Assembly (NCBI GenBank): GCA_002329325.1
Contig: DCTX01000044.1
Span: forward strand, 2,308 to 23,547
DNA length: 21,240 nt
Reading direction: 5' to 3'
DNA from: Anaerolineales bacterium UBA1429
Lineage (GTDB): Bacteria; Chloroflexota; Anaerolineae; UBA1429
The notes under the pieces were generated by a model that was not told the origin of the DNA, searched no databases, and saw nothing but the letters and a program-made list of their open reading frames with translations. The position numbers and the translations under genes were made by a program. Positions 7,911 to 15,132 of the stretch are shown piece by piece. The stretch's first letter is position 1; each line of letters starts with the position of its first letter.

Positions 7911-8437
7911 CCCGGGTGCTGCTGCTGCTGGGGTCGAATCTGGACCGGGAGTCCAACTTCTGTCGGGCGGCCCAACGCCTGGCCGAGCTCGTGCCGGTGG
8001 TGGCCTTTTCGCCCGTGTACGAGACCGAGCCGATGGGCGGCCCAGCCCAACCCAGGTTCCTCAATGCGGCAGCCCTGATCGAGACCGATCTGGAGCCGCA
8101 GCAGCTCAAGGATCAGGTGTTGCGGCGCATAGAGGGAGAGCTGGGGCGCGTGCGCGGTCCCGACAAGTTCGCCCCCCGCACCATTGACCTGGACATCATC
8201 CTGTTCGGCGAGCGGGCGTTCCACCTGAGCGGAAGGCAGGTGCCCGATCCCGAATTGCTGCGCTATGCGCACATCGCCAGGCCCGCCGCTGACGTGGCGC
8301 CCGACTGGCTGCACCCCGTGACGGGCGAATCGTTGCGGACCATCGCAGGCAGGCTGCCCTCGCAGCAGATGGTCCCCCGCCCGGATATCATCCTGAAGGC
8401 ATGCACGGAACAAGAAGGAGACTCATGCCACCGCTAG
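7907..8437 (+). CDS. folK: 6-hydroxymethyl-7,8-dihydropterin pyrophosphokinase
   Basis: This 176-residue enzyme transfers pyrophosphate from ATP to 6-hydroxymethyl-dihydropterin. Diagnostic segments are LLLLGSNLDRE at the start, PVYETEPMGG with FLNAAA, and the HPPK signature KFAPRTIDLDIILFG carrying the two metal-binding aspartates. I chose the ATG at 7907 because it forms the ATGA overlap with folB and the conserved N-terminus begins there. The 3' end overlaps folE by 13 bp. Confidence 0.95.
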   Translation: MTRVLLLLGSNLDRESNFCRAAQRLAELVPVVAFSPVYETEPMGGPAQPRFLNAAALIETDLEPQQLKDQVLRRIEGELGRVRGPDKFAPRTIDLDIILFGERAFHLSGRQVPDPELLRYAHIARPAADVAPDWLHPVTGESLRTIAGRLPSQQMVPRPDIILKACTEQEGDSCHR

Positions 8438-9069
8438 AAGTGGACCCCGCCGATTATGATGCGTTTCGCGTGGATTTGCTGGACATCGAGGAGCAAGAGT
8501 GCACGGGCGACATCGCCTGCGCCATACGCGCCATCCTTGAGGCCATCGGCGAGGACCCCGAGCGACAGGGGCTGGTGCGGACGCCCGATCGGGTGGCGCG
8601 CGCTTATGTCGAGTTGACCGCCGGCTATCACGTGGACCCCCAGCGCCTGATCAACGATGCCATCTTTGACGTGACCTATGACGAGATGGTGGTGGTGCGG
8701 GATATCGATTACTACAGCCTGTGCGAGCATCACCTGCTGCCCTTCTTCGGACGTTGCCATGTGGGCTATATCCCCGATGGCAAGGTCATCGGCCTGAGCA
8801 AGATCCCGCGCATCGTCGAGATGTACGCCCGGCGCCTGCAGATTCAGGAGCAGATGACCCAGCAGATCGCCGAGTTCCTCCAGGAGACCCTGCATCCCTT
8901 GGGGGTGGCCGTGGTGTGCGAAGGCGTGCACATGTGTGCGGCCATGCGCGGCGTGAAAAAGCCCAACGCCCGCATGGTGACCAGCTCGATGCTGGGCGTG
9001 TTCAAACGCAATCCGACGACGCGGGCCGAGTTTCTATCGAACATCGGCCGCGATCGCGCCGAGCCCTAG
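8425..9069 (+). CDS. folE: GTP cyclohydrolase I
   Basis: This 214-residue enzyme makes 7,8-dihydroneopterin triphosphate from GTP, the first step of the pathway, although encoded last here. The zinc ligands are visible as Cys100 and His103 in SLCEHHLLPF and Cys171 in HMCAAMRG, with the spacing of the E. coli enzyme. GLSKIPRIVEMYARRLQIQE and the C-terminal TRAEFLSNI are also typical. I chose ATG 8425 because AAGGAG sits 4 bp before it; the in-frame ATG at 8401 has no such site. An intrinsic terminator follows. No folP is seen in the window. Confidence 0.96.
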   Translation: MPPLEVDPADYDAFRVDLLDIEEQECTGDIACAIRAILEAIGEDPERQGLVRTPDRVARAYVELTAGYHVDPQRLINDAIFDVTYDEMVVVRDIDYYSLCEHHLLPFFGRCHVGYIPDGKVIGLSKIPRIVEMYARRLQIQEQMTQQIAEFLQETLHPLGVAVVCEGVHMCAAMRGVKKPNARMVTSSMLGVFKRNPTTRAEFLSNIGRDRAEP

Positions 9070-9075
9070 GATCGG

Positions 9076-9108
9076 AGGGGGAGCTCACGGGAACGCTCCC
9101 CCTTTTCT
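9076..9108 (+). terminator. Intrinsic terminator of the folate operon
   Basis: The 8-bp stem GGGGGAGC (9077-9084) pairs with GCTCCCCC (9095-9102) across a 10-nt loop and is followed by TTTTCT. It starts 7 bp after the folE stop codon. Confidence 0.85.
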
Positions 9109-9149
9109 GTATATTGGCCGCTCTGGGCATACCCATGAGGGGTGTGGCG

Positions 9150-9158
9150 TGGTATAAT
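9150..9158 (+). promoter_or_regulatory. Extended -10 promoter of the GMPP-like gene
   Basis: TGGTATAAT is a perfect extended -10 (TGnTATAAT) placed between the folE terminator and the next gene, 57 bp before its ATG. No good -35 is present, as is common for extended -10 promoters. Confidence 0.6.
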
Positions 9159-9215
9159 TCCGCCATCAACAGCCCTTCCATCCAATTCGAGCTCGTCCAT
9201 AGAGGGAGGTTTGAC

Positions 9216-11711
9216 ATGAAAGCTGTGGTCATGGCCGGTGGGGCCGGCTCGCGACTCAGGCCGTTGACAGTGAACCGTCCCAAGCCGCTGGTGCCCATCG
9301 TGAACCAGCCCGTCATCGCCCACATCCTGGACCTGGTCAAGCGGCACGGCATCACCGACGTGGTGATCACCCTCCAGTTCATGGCCGAAGCCATCCAGGA
9401 CTACTTTGGCGATGGCTCGCAACTGGGGATGCATATCGAATACTCCATCGAAGAGGTGCCCCTGGGGACCGCCGGCAGCGTCAAGCAGGCCCAGGCTCTG
9501 CTGGACGACACCTTTGTCGTCATCAGCGGAGACGCCCTCACCGACATTGACCTCTCGGCGGTGATCGAGTTTCACAAGCAGCGGGGCAGCAAGGCCACCC
9601 TCACCCTCTACCGCGTGCCCAACCCCCTGGAATATGGCGTCGTCATCGTGGACGAGGAGGGGCGCATCCAGCGTTTCCTGGAGAAGCCCAGTTGGGGCGA
9701 GGTGATCTCGGATACCGTCAACACGGGCATCTATGTGCTCGAGCCCGAGATCCTGGACTACTTTGAGCCGGAGACCAAGTTCGACTTTAGCCAGGAGCTC
9801 TTCCCCATGCTTCTGGAAAAGGGCGATCCGATGTACGGCTATGTTGCCGAGGGCTACTGGTGCGACGTGGGCAACCTGGCCGAGTACATGCGCGCCAATG
9901 GCGACATGCTCCATGGACGGGTGCGCACCGAGCCCCTGGGGCAGCAGATCGGCGAGGGCATCTGGGTTGGCGAAGGGGTCGAGATCGCGCCAGACGCCCA
10001 GATCTTTGCCCCCGTCTTCCTGGGGGACGGCGTCAAGCTCAAGCAGGGCGTCATCGTCCACGGGCCGACGGTGGTGCGCGACTATTCGGTGATCGATCGC
10101 TACGTCCACCTGGATCGCAGCGTCGTCTGGCGCAACTGCTACATCGGCGAGGGCGCCGAACTGCGCGGCGCCGTGGTGGGGCGGCAGTGCAACATCAAGC
10201 GCAAGAGCGTCCTCTTTGAGGGCACCGTCATCGGCGATTCCACCGTCATCGGCGAGGGGGCCATCATCCACCCCAACGTCAAGATCTGGCCGAACAAAGA
10301 GGTGGATGCGGGCGCCAGCGTCAACTCGAGCATCATCTGGGGCGCCCAGGGGCGCCACGTGCTCTTTGGCCGCTTTGGCGTCACCGGTCTGGTGAACATC
10401 GACCTGACGCCCGAGCTGGCCGCCCGGTTGGGCGCCACCTTTGGCGCCAGCCTGCCCAAAGGCTCTGTCGTCACCATCAACCGCGACCCGCACCGCAGCC
10501 CCCGCATGCTCAAGCGCGGGATCATCTCGGGCCTGCCCTCGGCGGGCGTCAACGTCCTGGACCTGCGCTCCATGCCCATCCCTGTGGCCCGGTTCTACAC
10601 GCGCCATGCCCGCGCCGCGGGGGGCGTCCATGTGCGCCTTTCGCCCTTTGACAACCGCGTCGTGGACATCAAGTTCTTTGATAGCAACGGCCAGGACCTG
10701 ACCAAGGCCCAGGAGCGCAGCATCGAGCAGGTGTTCTTCCGCGAGGACTTTCGGCGGGTGTATCTCGATGAGATCGGCACCATTGACTATGCCGACCACG
10801 TGGCCGAGCGCTACTCCGAGGCCTTCCTCGGCGTGCTGGACGTGCAGGCCATCCGCGATGCCAACCACTATCTGGCGGTGGACTTTGCCAACGCCCCCAC
10901 GGCCGCCGTCTTGGCGCCCCTGCTCACGGCGCTCAACTGCCGTGTGGTGGCCCTCAACGAGGCCCTGGACGAGACCAAGATGTCCATCCTGCCCGAGGAG
11001 TTTCAAAAGTCGCTGAACCAACTGGGCAAGATCTGCCACACCCTGGATACCATCATGGGCGTGCGCCTGGATGTGGGGGGCGAGCGCGTCTTTGTGGTGG
11101 ATTGCGGCGGAAGCGCCGTGGATGGCGTCCGCCTGGCGGCCTTGCTGGCCGACATGGCGATGAAGCACAAGGGCGGCGGCACGGTGGCCGTGCCCGTCTC
11201 CATGCCAACGGTCTTTGAGCGCATCGCCGCCAAGTACGGCGGGCGCGTGATCCGCACCAAGGTCAACCTGCCCGCCCTGATGCAAGTGGCCAACAACTCG
11301 GATGTGCTGATGGCCGCCGATGGCAACGGCTCGTTCATCTGGCCCGAGTTTCAGCCGGTGGTGGATGGCATGATGACCGTCGCCAAGTTGCTCGAGTTCA
11401 TGACTCTGCAGAAGACGAGCCTGATCGAGGCGTTGGCGGGCGTGCCCACCTACCATCTGGCCCAGAGCCAGGTGAGTTGCCCATGGGAGGCCAAAGGCAA
11501 GGTGATGCGCCTGCTCAACCAGCAGTACAAGGACCGCCTGGGCGATCAGATCGACGGCGTCAAGGTTCACCTGGGCGAGGGTGAGTGGGTGCTGGTGCTC
11601 CCCGATGCGGATCACCCGCTCTTCCACATCTTTGCCGAGGCCCATAGCGACGACCAGGCCGCCAGCCTGGTGGAGCGCTATCGCCGCATCGTGGAGAGCT
11701 TTCAGGACTAG
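9216..11711 (+). CDS. Mannose-1-phosphate guanylyltransferase/phosphomannomutase-like fusion with degenerate mutase domain
   Basis: This is an 831-residue three-part protein. Residues 1-235 form a nucleotidyltransferase: AGGAGSRLRPLTVNRPKPLVP, SGDALTD (Asp106) and YWCDVGN. Residues 245-385 are left-handed beta-helix hexapeptide repeats. Residues 385-831 have the phosphohexomutase fold. In that last part the phosphoserine loop TASHNP reads RLSPFD (Ser476 can be aligned but His-Asn-Pro are gone), the metal loop DxDxDR reads DVGGER (619-624), and the sugar loop GExSGH reads DGNGSF (702-707). The transferase half looks intact and could make GDP-mannose or another NDP-sugar; mutase activity is doubtful. 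GGGAGG lies 6 bp before the ATG. The exact sugar and nucleotide cannot be told from sequence. Confidence 0.9.
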   Translation: MKAVVMAGGAGSRLRPLTVNRPKPLVPIVNQPVIAHILDLVKRHGITDVVITLQFMAEAIQDYFGDGSQLGMHIEYSIEEVPLGTAGSVKQAQALLDDTFVVISGDALTDIDLSAVIEFHKQRGSKATLTLYRVPNPLEYGVVIVDEEGRIQRFLEKPSWGEVISDTVNTGIYVLEPEILDYFEPETKFDFSQELFPMLLEKGDPMYGYVAEGYWCDVGNLAEYMRANGDMLHGRVRTEPLGQQIGEGIWVGEGVEIAPDAQIFAPVFLGDGVKLKQGVIVHGPTVVRDYSVIDRYVHLDRSVVWRNCYIGEGAELRGAVVGRQCNIKRKSVLFEGTVIGDSTVIGEGAIIHPNVKIWPNKEVDAGASVNSSIIWGAQGRHVLFGRFGVTGLVNIDLTPELAARLGATFGASLPKGSVVTINRDPHRSPRMLKRGIISGLPSAGVNVLDLRSMPIPVARFYTRHARAAGGVHVRLSPFDNRVVDIKFFDSNGQDLTKAQERSIEQVFFREDFRRVYLDEIGTIDYADHVAERYSEAFLGVLDVQAIRDANHYLAVDFANAPTAAVLAPLLTALNCRVVALNEALDETKMSILPEEFQKSLNQLGKICHTLDTIMGVRLDVGGERVFVVDCGGSAVDGVRLAALLADMAMKHKGGGTVAVPVSMPTVFERIAAKYGGRVIRTKVNLPALMQVANNSDVLMAADGNGSFIWPEFQPVVDGMMTVAKLLEFMTLQKTSLIEALAGVPTYHLAQSQVSCPWEAKGKVMRLLNQQYKDRLGDQIDGVKVHLGEGEWVLVLPDADHPLFHIFAEAHSDDQAASLVERYRRIVESFQD

Positions 11712-11718
11712 AAACGCC

Positions 11719-11742
11719 GAGGGCGGCGCCAACGCCGCCCTC
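11719..11742. terminator. Perfect hairpin between convergent genes (first of two)
   Basis: A 10-bp perfect stem GAGGGCGGCG / CGCCGCCCTC with a CCAA loop starts 7 bp after the GMPP-like stop codon. No T-run follows, so it may work as a Rho-assisted terminator or an RNA 3'-end stabiliser. Confidence 0.6.
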
Positions 11743-11755
11743 TCCGGACACCTCT

Positions 11756-11786
11756 GGCGGCGCGATCGCTCCCCGATCGCGCCGCC
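11756..11786. terminator. Perfect 13-bp hairpin abutting the amidohydrolase stop codon (second of two)
   Basis: GGCGGCGCGATCG (11756-11768) and CGATCGCGCCGCC (11774-11786) form a perfect 13-bp stem with a 5-nt loop. It ends exactly next to the amidohydrolase stop codon, so it lies at the 3' end of that minus-strand transcript and could serve both directions. Confidence 0.65.
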
Positions 11787-13370
11787 TCAGCGTTGGTAGA
11801 CGATCTCGCCGCCCACCATGGTCATCTCCACATGGGCCTCCAGCAGGGCCTCGGGCGGCTGGGCCAGGATATCGTGGGAGAGCACCACCAGATCCGCCAG
11901 CTTGCCCGGCGCCAGGCTCCCGCGACTGCCCTCGCCATAGGCCGCATAGGCGGCGCCCAGGGTGTAGGCGTGCAGGGCCTCCCCGAGGGTCAGCCGTTGC
12001 CCGGGATACCAGCCGTCGGTGGGGACGCCATCGGCACTGCGCCGGGTCACGGCTGCATAGAGGCTGAGCAAGGGGCTCAGGGTCTCCACCGGGGCGTCGG
12101 TGCCAAAGGCCAGGCGGGCGCCGCTCGCCAGCAGGCTGCGCCAGGCGTAGGCGGTGCGGCAGCGCGCCCCCCACTGGCGCTCGGCCATCACCCGATCCTG
12201 GGTGGCGTGGAGCGGCTGCATCGAGGCGATCACCCCCAGCGCCGCCAGCCGCGGCAGGTCCTCGGGGGAAAGCAACTGCACGTGCTCGATGCGCTGGCGC
12301 AGGGGGGCACCGGAGAGCTCTTGGGCCACCTGGGCATAGATGTCCAGCACGCGCCGGTTGGCGCCATCGCCGATGGCATGAATGGCCGAAGCGAGCCCGT
12401 GGCGCGCAGCGAATCGCACGGCCTCCAGCAGCGTCGGCGTGTCGGTGGCCGCAACCCCGCGATCGTCGGGCCGGCTCTCGTAGGGCGCCAGCATCTCGGC
12501 GGTGGCCGAACCGAGGGCTCCATCGGCGAACATCTTGACGTGGCCGATGCGCAGTCGCTCGCTGCCATAGCCGGTGACGAGGCCGCAGCCGGCCGCAGCC
12601 TCCAGCGCCCGCAGGGGCAGCATATGCCACACCCGCGCCGTCAGCTCGCCCGCCTGCTCCAATCTCGCCAGGGCGTAAAAGGCATCGGGGCCTTCGCAAC
12701 TATGCACCGCCGTGATGCCGAGGCGGGCGCAATCGGCCAGGGCCGCCCGAGCGGCCTCGCGCCGCGCCGCCTCGCCGGGCTCGGGGATCGCCGCCGTCAC
12801 CAGCTGGCGCGCGCTCTCCGAGAAGATGCCCGTGGGCTCGCCGGAGGCATCGCGCCAGATGCGCCCCCCCAAGGGGTCGGGTGTGCCGGCGCCGATGCCC
12901 GCCAGGCGCAGGGCCAGGCTATTGACCCACAGCGAGTGGCGATCCTTGGAATCGAGGGCCACGGGCCGCGTGGGCAGCGCCCGGTCCAGGTCATGCCGCG
13001 TGGGCGGCGCCGCCTGGGGCCACAGGTTGTGATCCCACCCTCCGCCCAGCAGCCACTCCGCCTCCGGCAGGCGTGCGGCGGCCTGCCTCGCCCGATCCAG
13101 CGCCTCCTGCAGCGTGAGGGCGCCGGCCAGGTCGGCCTGGGTCAAAGACGCGCCGTGCATGCAGAGGTGCAGGTGGGCGTCCTCAAAGCCCGGGAAGGCG
13201 GCGCGCCCCGCCAGGTCCAGGGTGCGCGCATGGGGCGCACGGGAGCGCAGCGCCTCCAGCGCGCCGCGGGCGACAATGCGGCCGGCGCGAATGAGCAGCG
13301 CCTCTACGACAGGCTGGCCCCGATCCATGGTATGGATGGGGCCATTGAATACGAGCAGGTCATCCAGCAT
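11787..13370 (-). CDS. YtcJ-type metal-dependent amidohydrolase
   Basis: This 527-residue protein belongs to the amidohydrolase superfamily (Amidohydro_3, YtcJ/exoenzyme-regulatory type). Visible metal and catalytic features in order are HLH (His66 and His68) in GFEDAHLHLC, the lysine segment HVKMFADGALGS, HAIGDGANRRVLD, RIEHVQLL, and FGTDAPVETLSPL near the C-terminus. The terminal LAPGKLADLVVLSHD...VEMTMVGGEIVY segment closes the small beta-sandwich domain. It would hydrolyse a C-N bond in an unidentified amide or cyclic amide. No signal peptide is seen. The ATG at 13370 begins the conserved DLLVFNGPIHTMD strand; its ribosome site is weak. It lies 67 bp downstream of ssb on the same strand and may be co-transcribed. 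Confidence 0.88.
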   Translation of the reverse strand: MLDDLLVFNGPIHTMDRGQPVVEALLIRAGRIVARGALEALRSRAPHARTLDLAGRAAFPGFEDAHLHLCMHGASLTQADLAGALTLQEALDRARQAAARLPEAEWLLGGGWDHNLWPQAAPPTRHDLDRALPTRPVALDSKDRHSLWVNSLALRLAGIGAGTPDPLGGRIWRDASGEPTGIFSESARQLVTAAIPEPGEAARREAARAALADCARLGITAVHSCEGPDAFYALARLEQAGELTARVWHMLPLRALEAAAGCGLVTGYGSERLRIGHVKMFADGALGSATAEMLAPYESRPDDRGVAATDTPTLLEAVRFAARHGLASAIHAIGDGANRRVLDIYAQVAQELSGAPLRQRIEHVQLLSPEDLPRLAALGVIASMQPLHATQDRVMAERQWGARCRTAYAWRSLLASGARLAFGTDAPVETLSPLLSLYAAVTRRSADGVPTDGWYPGQRLTLGEALHAYTLGAAYAAYGEGSRGSLAPGKLADLVVLSHDILAQPPEALLEAHVEMTMVGGEIVYQR

Positions 13371-13437
13371 CTCTTGGCAGGTACCCCCTGAGCGGTTTGG
13401 CGGAGCAAGAGCGTCAGGCAATCGGCGGCACCGGCCT

Positions 13438-13863
13438 CTAGAACGGGATCTCTTCTTCGTCCAGGATGGAGCCCGCGCCCGTGTCGCCGGCGTCGGCCTC
13501 TCTGGAGCCGCCCTCATACCCGGCCCCCGCGTCGCCGCGCCCGCCGAGGAACTTGACATCGCGGGCCGTGATCTCGAGGGAGGCGCGCCATTCGCCATCG
13601 CGGCTCTGGTACGGCGTCGGCTCCTGGAGCTCGCCCTCGACCATCACCAGCCGACCTTTGGAAAGGTACTGGTTGCACGTCTCGGCCAGGCGCCGCCACG
13701 CCGAGACCCGGAACCACACGGTGCGCTCCTGCCGCTGGCCGCTCTGATCGGTCCACACGCGATCGGTGGCCACGGAGAAGCTGGTTACGGGCGTGCCCTG
13801 GGCGGTGTAGCGCATCTCTGGATCACGCCCCAACCTGCCGATGATGATAATCCGCTGATACAT
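13438..13863 (-). CDS. ssb: Single-stranded DNA-binding protein
   Basis: This 141-residue protein has an N-terminal OB-fold: MYQRIIIIGRLGRDPEMRYT, VTSFSVATDRVW, TVWFRVSAWRRLAETCNQYLSKG and VMVEGELQ. A Gly/Ala-rich linker (107-132) follows, ending in the acidic tip DEEEIPF that recruits partner proteins in replication and repair. I chose ATG 13863 because AGGAGGG sits 7 bp upstream; an in-frame extension to 13980 would run through the promoter. Unlike many bacteria, no rpsF or rpsR is adjacent. Confidence 0.96.
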   Translation of the reverse strand: MYQRIIIIGRLGRDPEMRYTAQGTPVTSFSVATDRVWTDQSGQRQERTVWFRVSAWRRLAETCNQYLSKGRLVMVEGELQEPTPYQSRDGEWRASLEITARDVKFLGGRGDAGAGYEGGSREADAGDTGAGSILDEEEIPF

Positions 13864-13911
13864 GGTGCATTCCCTCCTAGCGACCCATGTTGACGCCCCT
13901 ACACTGGGACG

Positions 13912-13940
13912 AGTATAGCACGAGGGGTGTTGGCAGGCAA
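13912..13940 (-). promoter_or_regulatory. ssb promoter
   Basis: On the minus strand the -35 is TTGCCT (13940-13935), the spacer is 17 bp, and the -10 is TATACT (13917-13912) preceded by an extended TGC. It gives a leader of roughly 40 nt before the ssb ATG. Confidence 0.7.
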
Positions 13941-14156
13941 TCGTACCAGCGTCCCGTGAAATCCCTTCTGTATAGTTCACAGCATTCTATAACCATGTGA
14001 AACCGCTTCTATGCTGTGGGAGCGGTTCGTTACGCGTGCACCCTGGCTGAGGGTGGATCGGTTGCTCTCCATTCTCTGAAACACACTGCCTATGTAGCTG
14101 TGGCATCAGACTATGCGCCTGATACAAAAGCCGATTCTCATTACGCTTATTTGTAC

Positions 14157-14185
14157 TTGACTTGGATAGGTTTATTCTGTATACT
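14157..14185 (+). promoter_or_regulatory. Strong promoter ahead of the HTH gene
   Basis: TTGACT (14157-14162), a 17-bp spacer and TATACT (14180-14185) give five of six consensus bases in each element. The predicted start is near 14192, about 155 nt before the HTH gene start codon. Confidence 0.65.
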
Positions 14186-14348
14186 ACTTGCAGTAATAGC
14201 TAGTGCGCATTGGGCGTAACACTCGAGCCCCCTGGCGGGATGTGCGTAGCAGCGCTGTTTCTCATACGAGGCAGCAAGCAGCAGGATCTCTCCAGGTAGG
14301 TTTGGCGTAGTTCGACCCGGTGGGCGCCAGAAATCGGGGGGGACAAAC

Positions 14349-14552
14349 ATGACGCAGGACACGCTACTCAACGTCAAGCAGGTGGCCGGCTATCTCCAGC
14401 TCAAGGAGTCCACGATCTACTCGTGGGCTCAGGACGGCAAGATCCCGGCGATCAAGATCGGTCGCACGTGGCGCTTTCGCCGCAGCGACCTGGATGCCTG
14501 GCTGGAGCGGCATCTCCAGGAAGAGACCGACGAAGGGGACATGCCCGCCTAG
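14349..14552 (+). CDS. Small excisionase-type helix-turn-helix DNA-binding protein
   Basis: This 67-residue protein is one HTH_17/MerR-like domain: LLNVKQVAGYLQLKESTIYS (the HTH) followed by WAQDGKIPAIKIGRTWRFRRSDLDAWL (the wing and closing helix). This is the fold of phage excisionases and many small chromosomal regulators. No integrase, attachment site or phage gene is nearby, so a stand-alone regulator is more likely than a mobile-element Xis. A GGGGGGAC ribosome site precedes the ATG. Its targets are unknown; the Nudix gene starts 132 bp downstream. Confidence 0.85.
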   Translation: MTQDTLLNVKQVAGYLQLKESTIYSWAQDGKIPAIKIGRTWRFRRSDLDAWLERHLQEETDEGDMPA

Positions 14553-14582
14553 TGGCGGCGCAGCGATCCGTTGTGCCCGACC

Positions 14583-14639
14583 CACCCCGGGGTGATTCCG
14601 TGCGCATGTGGCGCCGGCCCCCGGGGTGTTCTTGTGCCT
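14583..14639. repeat. Paired CCCCGGGGTG direct repeats in the HTH-Nudix gap
   Basis: CCCCGGGGTG occurs at 14585-14594 and again at 14619-14628, 34 bp apart. Both copies are followed by a similar TTC-nn-GTGC tail. The first copy is part of a perfect palindrome CACCCCGGGGTG (14583-14594). It could be an operator or a chance GC-rich repeat. Confidence 0.4.
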
Positions 14640-14684
14640 CCCGCCCGTCCGCATCTGCACCCACAAGCGCGAGGAGCGTCGCCC

Positions 14685-15122
14685 GTGAGGACCCATCAGG
14701 TCCGGGTCACCGGTGTGCTGATTGAGCAGGATCGGCTCCTGCTGGTGCGCCAAAGGGTGCGCCCTGATCGGGAGTGGTCGCTACCGGGCGGGCGCGTTCA
14801 AGGGGGCGAGTCGCTGGCGCAAGCGCTGATCCGCGAGATGCGCGAGGAGACCGGCCTGCGGGTTTCCGTGGTGCGGCTGCTCTATGTGGCCGAGGAGGCG
14901 CAGGAGGCGCTGCTGCACATCACCTTCCTCCTGCGGCGCGAGGGCGGGCGCCTGGAGCTGCCCACCAACGAGCACGACGCAAACCCCATCTCGGACGTCC
15001 GCTTTGTCCCCATCGCCGATCTGCCTGGCCACGGCTTTGCCGCCCTCTGGCGCGATCTGGCGGCCGGCGGCTTTCCCAACGCCCCGGCCTACGTAGGGCC
15101 CAAGAGCGCCATCGGGCTCTAG
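14685..15122 (+). CDS. Nudix hydrolase
   Basis: This 145-residue protein has a complete Nudix box GRVQGGESLAQALIREMREE followed by TGL (from Gly36), matching Gx5Ex7REUxEExGU, which binds the catalytic metal. It should cleave a nucleoside diphosphate linked to another group; the substrate (dNTP, NDP-sugar, ADP-ribose or similar) cannot be told. The N-terminal VTGVLIEQDRLLLVRQ strand and FLLRREGGRLELP are normal for the fold. I chose the GTG at 14685 because GAGGAG lies 8 bp upstream; the frame before it is open but encodes Pro/Arg/His-rich sequence unlike a Nudix N-terminus. Its 3' end is convergent with the GT39 gene 10 bp away. Confidence 0.9.
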   Translation: MRTHQVRVTGVLIEQDRLLLVRQRVRPDREWSLPGGRVQGGESLAQALIREMREETGLRVSVVRLLYVAEEAQEALLHITFLLRREGGRLELPTNEHDANPISDVRFVPIADLPGHGFAALWRDLAAGGFPNAPAYVGPKSAIGL

Positions 15123-15132
15123 GACGCCCTCG

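Larger units (their letters stand above)
13864..14348. other. 485-bp intergenic gap, AT-richer than its surroundings
   Basis: The gap lies between divergent ssb and the HTH gene. Contents that can be named are the ssb promoter, a dyad TTCACA-N14-TGTGAA (13976-14001), an inverted repeat AACCGCT/AGCGGTT (14001-14027), a strong forward promoter (14157-14185) and a leader of about 155 nt. Bases 13960-14215 are visibly richer in A and T than the genes around them. A 67-codon GTG-initiated frame at 14016-14219 has a hydrophobic C-terminus but no ribosome site. I see no tRNA or recognised RNA family. Confidence 0.6.

Noticed and set aside
9066..11732. An 888-codon open frame antisense to the GMPP-like gene
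   Set aside because: It mirrors the sense codons of a well-recognised protein in a GC-rich genome, is His/Gly/Ala-rich with no family pattern, and has no ribosome site. It is a codon-bias shadow.
11762..11769. GCGATCGC octamer as a HIP1-like cyanobacterial repeat
   Set aside because: Only scattered copies were seen, here as part of a hairpin stem. That is not enough to suggest a HIP1-type repeat or a cyanobacterial origin.
11793..13391. A 532-codon open frame opposite the amidohydrolase
   Set aside because: Composition is repetitive Gly/Ala/Arg/Gln and there is no motif. The minus strand carries the complete set of amidohydrolase metal motifs.
14016..14219. A 67-codon GTG-initiated frame ending in a hydrophobic segment, possible small membrane protein
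   Set aside because: It has no ribosome site, spans the strong promoter of the next gene, and resembles nothing known. The hydrophobic end follows from the AT-rich promoter DNA. It is kept only as a note in the intergenic entry.
14349..14552. Excisionase-like HTH protein as a sign of a prophage or integrative element
   Set aside because: No integrase, att repeat, tRNA target or phage gene lies nearby, and this domain is common in stand-alone chromosomal regulators.
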